From a virus, in the IMG/VR virus record IMGVR_UViG_3300020407_000009, positions 1-40,297 of that record: 40,297 bases of DNA; one strand, 5' to 3'. The position numbers and the translations under genes were made by a program. The notes below the pieces were generated by a model that saw only the letters and a program-made list of their open reading frames with translations, made no database searches and was not told the origin of the DNA. Shown here piece by piece: positions 37,596-40,297 of this stretch; the first letter of the stretch is position 1; each line of letters opens with the position of its first letter.

Positions 37596-38536
37596 TGATC
37601 ATGCGCATCCGTTTCCGACACCTGTTCACGCTGGGCGGCACCGCGGTGGTGGGGGCTGCCCTGTACCTCACCGACCCCGACCATGGCCTGTCCACGGCCA
37701 TGCTGTTCCTCACGCTGGCCACGCCGCTCATCGCGGTGCTTTTCACTCACTGGTCGCGCAAGGCGCTGCACGACTACCCAGAGGCCAATGCCCGCGGCCT
37801 GTTTGCCGAGGCGCGCAAGCACCCCATCGGCGCCGGCCTGGCGCTGGTGGCGCTGGCCATCGTCACCAACGGGCTGCTGGGCCTGTTCGGCCGTGCGGCG
37901 CATGCCGCCGGTGTGCCGCCGCAGGCGCTGGCCCAGCTGCCGGTGCTCGCCGCTGAGATCGACCGCGGCTGGCCCGACGTGCCGCTGCGCGAGTACCTGC
38001 CGGGGCTGATCGAGCATGAAAGCTGCATCACGCTCACCCACCCCCGCTGCTGGTCACCCACCGCTAGGCTGCGCAGCGCGCGCGAAGAGGGGGCAGGCCT
38101 GGGCCAGCTCACGCGCGCCTGGCGGCCCGATGGCACGCTGCGCTTCGACGCGCTGGCCGAGCTGCGCCAGCAGCACCCGGCGCTGCGCGAGCTGGATTGG
38201 TCGACCATCTACGGCCGGCCCGATCTGCAGATGCGTGCACTGGTGCTGCAGTCGCGTGGCAACTACCGGGCGCTGGCCGGCGTGGCCAGCGCCATGGAGC
38301 GCCTGGCCATGGCCGATGCGGCCTACAACGGTGGCCTGGCCGGCCTGCAGCGCGAACGCCGGGCCTGCCAGCTCACCGCGGCGTGTGACCCGGGCCGATG
38401 GTGGGGCCACGTCGAGCGGCAGTGCCTGAAGAGCCGGGAGCCGCTCTACGCAGGCCGCAGTGCCTGCGACATCAACAGGCACCACGTGGTCGACGTGCTG
38501 CAGGTGAGGGCCCCCAAGTACGCGGGGCTGCTGTGA
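37595..38536 (+). CDS. Membrane-anchored lytic transglycosylase (holin-like domain fused to endolysin)
   Basis: The 313-residue protein has three predicted membrane helices in its first 100 residues (near 10-27, 33-50 and 78-97, for example HLFTLGGTAVVGAALYLTDP and STAMLFLTLATPLIAVLF). These look like a phage holin. From residue 105 a muralytic domain follows: LIEHESCITL with the likely catalytic Glu, EEGAGLGQLTRAW, and ADAAYNGGLAGLQ, the pattern of soluble lytic transglycosylases. Lysis would thus use one protein for membrane and wall functions. ATG 37595 overlaps the previous stop. It is coupled to the spanin gene by GTGA. Confidence 0.88.
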   Translation: MIMRIRFRHLFTLGGTAVVGAALYLTDPDHGLSTAMLFLTLATPLIAVLFTHWSRKALHDYPEANARGLFAEARKHPIGAGLALVALAIVTNGLLGLFGRAAHAAGVPPQALAQLPVLAAEIDRGWPDVPLREYLPGLIEHESCITLTHPRCWSPTARLRSAREEGAGLGQLTRAWRPDGTLRFDALAELRQQHPALRELDWSTIYGRPDLQMRALVLQSRGNYRALAGVASAMERLAMADAAYNGGLAGLQRERRACQLTAACDPGRWWGHVERQCLKSREPLYAGRSACDINRHHVVDVLQVRAPKYAGLL

Positions 38537-38898
38537 TCGGCGCCGGCCGCGCGGCCGCCGGCGCCATCGCCGCGGTGGCCATCCTGGCGGCCACCTATGC
38601 CGCTGGCCAGCGTGCCGGCGAGGCCGCGGCTGAATCCGCCGCGGCGCGTGAAGAACGCCTGGTGCGCGAAGCGCGCGAGGCCATGGAACAGACGGCCGGC
38701 ACGGCCATCAGCAAGATCGAGGTGCGCCATGTCACCATCCGCCAGCAGGCCGATACGGTCATCCGTGAGGTGCCTGTGTACAGCGATTGCCGCCATGACC
38801 CTCGCGTCCTGCGCAGCATCAACGAAGCCCGCACCGGAGATCCAGCCGCGGCCGCTGGTGCTGGCAGCCTGCCCGCCGCTGCAGCCGCTGACCGATGA
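38533..38898 (+). CDS. Rz-like i-spanin
   Basis: The 121-residue protein starts at GTG 38533 over the previous stop. It has an N-terminal membrane segment (AAGAIAAVAILAATYAAGQR), a charged coiled-coil middle (AAAREERLVREAREAMEQTA) and a C-terminal part VIREVPVYSDCRHDPRVLRS, typical of Rz. Rz spans from the inner membrane to an outer-membrane lipoprotein partner and fuses the two membranes in the last step of lysis. The partner gene is nested in the +1 frame. Confidence 0.85.
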   Translation: MIGAGRAAAGAIAAVAILAATYAAGQRAGEAAAESAAAREERLVREAREAMEQTAGTAISKIEVRHVTIRQQADTVIREVPVYSDCRHDPRVLRSINEARTGDPAAAAGAGSLPAAAAADR

Positions 38899-39004
38899 CA
38901 GCTTCGGCGCGACCGCGCAGGCGCTGATCGATACGTCGGTGCAGTACCGGAAGTGTGGGTGTGCGGCGGGCGTGCGAGCTCTGTGTTTTCTTTCTGGAGA
39001 TTGA
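38765..39004 (+). CDS. Rz1-like o-spanin lipoprotein, nested in the i-spanin gene
   Basis: A 79-residue frame beginning at GTG 38765 (or ATG 38795) lies largely inside the Rz gene in another frame. It has a short signal with lipobox LASC, then AAST and a Pro-rich stretch KPAPEIQPRPLVLAACPPLQ, the usual look of Rz1. Nested Rz/Rz1 is known in lambdoid phages. The last residues (YRKCGCAAGVRALCFLSGD) are Cys-rich and unlike the usual charged end, which may mark a recombination joint just before the cargo gene. Confidence 0.75.
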   Translation: MRCLCTAIAAMTLASCAASTKPAPEIQPRPLVLAACPPLQPLTDDSFGATAQALIDTSVQYRKCGCAAGVRALCFLSGD

Positions 39005-39039
39005 GCCGAGGTTGCAAATTTAACCAGCAGCGAAGCTAT

Positions 39040-39852
39040 TCAAGTTCGTTCTTCGTCCCACTTTAAGTCAAGTTTCTTTAAATCGTCAGGGTGCACAGGG
39101 GCGCCTCGAATGACTTCTCCGGTCTTAGATATGTGCACGGCCCGCGTTTCTATCCGTACGCCTGCTTCATAAGCGCTGCGACCACGGATGGGCGGAAATT
39201 TTGGCGCTTTCGCTATTAGTTTCTCGCGATGCCGAGTTCTCTCATCCTCGGATACCGTTGGCGGCAATCGTCCCCGCAAAATTTCGTTGATAATTCCTGC
39301 GGCGTGCATCATCCTGTACCGAAGGTCCGCGAGGCGATTGAGATCGAAATCAAGCGTCTGCTTAGTGTGGTTGTACCGGCCCGTGACTTGCATTTTGTGA
39401 GTTACGGTCTTGTCGTCTCTCACAAACATTGCAAAGTCTTGGTGTCCATGGACGAGAATGTTGCGCAGCTGCGCGAGTTCTTTCACCTCCGCAAGTGTTC
39501 CCTCCACAAGGCTGAGAACCTCGGGTTCCGCTGACCATAGTTTATTGGCGAGCGTCTGCGCAAGTTTCACCTTCTTGTCGAACTTGTTTGACGCAAGCAA
39601 TTCCGCCCCAGCGGGGTCGCCTGCCATGTCATTTAGCCAAGCGCCTAGAACCTGAAAGTTTCCATCTACGACGGACCAAGACAATACGATGGCTCCAACT
39701 GCAAAATAGTACTCGATCGTGAACTTTGGGACCTGGTATGGCAAGTCGGCCAACCTGGCTAGTTCTAGCGTCGGGAATCTGATGTTCTCAGCAGTGACCG
39801 GCTTCGCAAGATCTGCAGGCGTAGGTCGTGGGCGCTCGGAAGACGTATTCAT
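39040..39852 (-). CDS. Cargo gene with HEPN-type Rx4H motif; possible anti-phage RNase
   Basis: The 270-residue product is mainly helical. It contains ELAQLRNILVHGHQDFAMF with Arg130 and His135 four residues apart, the Rx4-6H signature of HEPN ribonucleases, next to an aromatic helix (FTIEYYFAVGAIVLSWSVVD). The gene runs against the lysis operon, adjoins attR, and its DNA is visibly richer in A and T than the phage genes, so it was probably acquired separately. ATG 39852 has GGAG five bases upstream; a longer open frame to 40110 reads through the tRNA fragment and is not used. HEPN proteins of prophages often abort infection or cut RNA. The C-terminal part may be regulatory. No toxin-antitoxin partner is adjacent. 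Confidence 0.75.
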   Translation of the reverse strand: MNTSSERPRPTPADLAKPVTAENIRFPTLELARLADLPYQVPKFTIEYYFAVGAIVLSWSVVDGNFQVLGAWLNDMAGDPAGAELLASNKFDKKVKLAQTLANKLWSAEPEVLSLVEGTLAEVKELAQLRNILVHGHQDFAMFVRDDKTVTHKMQVTGRYNHTKQTLDFDLNRLADLRYRMMHAAGIINEILRGRLPPTVSEDERTRHREKLIAKAPKFPPIRGRSAYEAGVRIETRAVHISKTGEVIRGAPVHPDDLKKLDLKWDEERT

Positions 39853-39874
39853 TCGGGCTCCAGTTGAGGCCCCC

Positions 39875-39904
39875 AGCATAAGTTGCATGTCCTTAGCGTC
39901 ACAA
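39875..39904 (-). promoter_or_regulatory. Possible promoter of the HEPN-like cargo gene
   Basis: On the minus strand TTGTGA (39904-39899) and TATGCT (39880-39875) are 18 bp apart, each with four consensus matches. A start near 39868 would give a 16-base leader that includes the GGAG site. It has no palindromic operator of the immunity-region type, so expression from the lysogen independent of the phage repressor is plausible. This is a weak match. Confidence 0.4.
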
Positions 39905-40044
39905 TCGTGCGCAGTCGATGCACATGCGTCACGTGCGTGAGTTCTGCGTAAGTTGTCTGTGCGCCTGCCGTGGCGTTGATGTACTTGGACGGTTGTGGGT
40001 GCCGCTAAGTCGTTGATTTTCCTGGGATCGTTGCAGGTGTCGCG

Positions 40045-40147
40045 GGCTACGAACCAAGGGGTCGTGGGTTCGAATCCTGCCAGCCGCACCAGAACATCGT
40101 TCTGAATCAACGCCTTAGACGGTCAAACGTCTAAGGCGTTTTTCTTT
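40045..40147 (+). repeat. attR: attR: right copy of the 103-bp attachment repeat, with tRNA-Arg 3' fragment and terminator
   Basis: This copy is identical to 35-137. It contains the last 47 nt of tRNA-Arg (40045-40091, from the anticodon stem to CCA) and the 12-bp-stem terminator (40109-40140). The tRNA fragment lacks the acceptor 5' strand and the D arm, so it is not a gene. The preceding bases CGCG are unrelated to the tRNA, which shows the joint. Confidence 0.97.
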
Positions 40148-40159
40148 GTCGCCGCGCTA

Positions 40160-40297
40160 TCAGCGGTCTGCCAGCGGCCGCACCACCAGTTCCTTGAATC
40201 CGGTGCCCGCATCCGGCGCTCGACCGAGTTGCCAGCCCGGCACGCCGCACACCAGCACTTCGGCCGTCGTCCGGATCACGCAGCCGTGGCCCAGATG
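40160..40297 (-). CDS. Host gene, C-terminal 45 residues (partial)
   Basis: A frame on the minus strand runs from the window edge to TGA at 40162-40160. It encodes 45 residues, including VIRTTAEVLVCGVPGWQLGR and ending GTGFKELVVRPLADR. It lies 12 bp beyond attR and is the only host protein sequence here. I do not recognise the family. The 5' end is outside the window. Confidence 0.6.
   Translation of the reverse strand, partial: HLGHGCVIRTTAEVLVCGVPGWQLGRAPDAGTGFKELVVRPLADR

Larger units (their letters stand above)
35..40147. mobile_element. Complete tRNA-integrated siphovirus prophage (40,010 bp excised)
   Basis: The element is bounded by identical 103-bp direct repeats. Its leftmost gene is a tyrosine integrase facing the left repeat. 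Inside are all modules of a lambda-like tailed phage: leftward early operon, immunity region, replication, late regulator, packaging, head, tail and lysis. The tail genes (tape measure, tube, gpK- and gpJ-like proteins, no sheath) indicate a long non-contractile tail. No insertion sequence, transposase, rRNA gene or obviously broken essential gene was seen. Cargo genes sit at 8080-8496 and 39040-39852. Whether it excises and makes particles cannot be read from the sequence. Confidence 0.97.

Noticed and set aside
40045-40091. Second tRNA-Arg gene at the right end
   Set aside because: Only the 3' part is present; the acceptor 5' strand and D arm are missing. It is the attR fragment.
39853-40110. 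N-terminal extension of the HEPN-like protein
   Set aside because: The extension reads through the tRNA fragment and lacks a ribosome site. ATG 39852 with GGAG is better.
1-40297. CRISPR array, IS element, reverse transcriptase or diversity-generating retroelement
   Set aside because: No regularly spaced repeat, transposase, reverse transcriptase or template/variable repeat pair was found, although the beta-helix protein and J-like tip were considered as targets.

Overview
The window holds one complete-looking temperate siphovirus prophage inserted into a bacterial tRNA-Arg(ACG) gene. A perfect 103-bp direct repeat, at 35-137 and 40045-40147, marks the two attachment sites, so the excised circle would be exactly 40,010 bp. 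Host DNA is only the first 34 bases (5' part of the tRNA gene) and the last 150 bases (C-terminus of an unidentified leftward gene). The high-GC content (judged by eye), the H-NS-like GRG domain and the general style of the phage genes suggest a betaproteobacterium of the order Burkholderiales. That placement is inference; no host marker gene is present.

Layout, left to right. (1) 170-8002: a leftward early operon of tightly overlapping genes, driven from a promoter at about 8029-8057. Read in transcription order it has two hypothetical proteins, a small lipoprotein, a 40-residue membrane microprotein, two more small proteins, a ParB-like protein ending in an H-NS-type DNA-binding domain, two small proteins, a zinc-ribbon/MazG-like protein, a Dam-type adenine methylase, an excisionase-like protein and the integrase beside attL. 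(2) 8080-9426: a lipoprotein cargo gene and the immunity region, with a leftward short repressor and a rightward Cro-like protein. Shared palindromic operators, ATGCG-N4-CGCAT, lie inside the promoters. (3) 9440-10179: a leftward coiled-coil/zinc-ribbon gene and a strong rightward terminator. (4) 10259-14809: a rightward replication and regulation operon with a CII-family regulator, small zinc-finger proteins, a TOPRIM primase/SF3 helicase, a 311-bp dyad that is a candidate origin, and a Q-like late regulator.

(5) 14824-38536: late genes. A hairpin pair ending in a terminator is followed by a gpZ-like protein, a candidate cos region and the terminase subunits. The head genes are a gpW-like protein, the portal, an unexpected 941-residue beta-helix-like protein with repeats, and a protease-capsid fusion. 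The tail genes are the FII-like joiner, tail terminator, tube, chaperones, tape measure, DUF2460 and DUF2163 proteins, an NlpC/P60 protein and a J-like tail-tip protein that carries an ILEI-like domain. Lysis genes are a small membrane protein, a membrane-anchored lytic transglycosylase, and nested Rz/Rz1 spanins. (6) 39040-39852: a leftward, visibly AT-richer cargo gene with a HEPN-type Rx4H motif, next to attR.

All modules expected of a functional lambda-like siphophage are present and no essential gene is visibly broken, so the prophage could be inducible. The points most worth following are the HEPN-like cargo gene, the ParB/H-NS fusion, the beta-helix protein in the head operon, the symmetrical dyad after the helicase, and the immunity region with apparently leaderless repressor and cro mRNAs.
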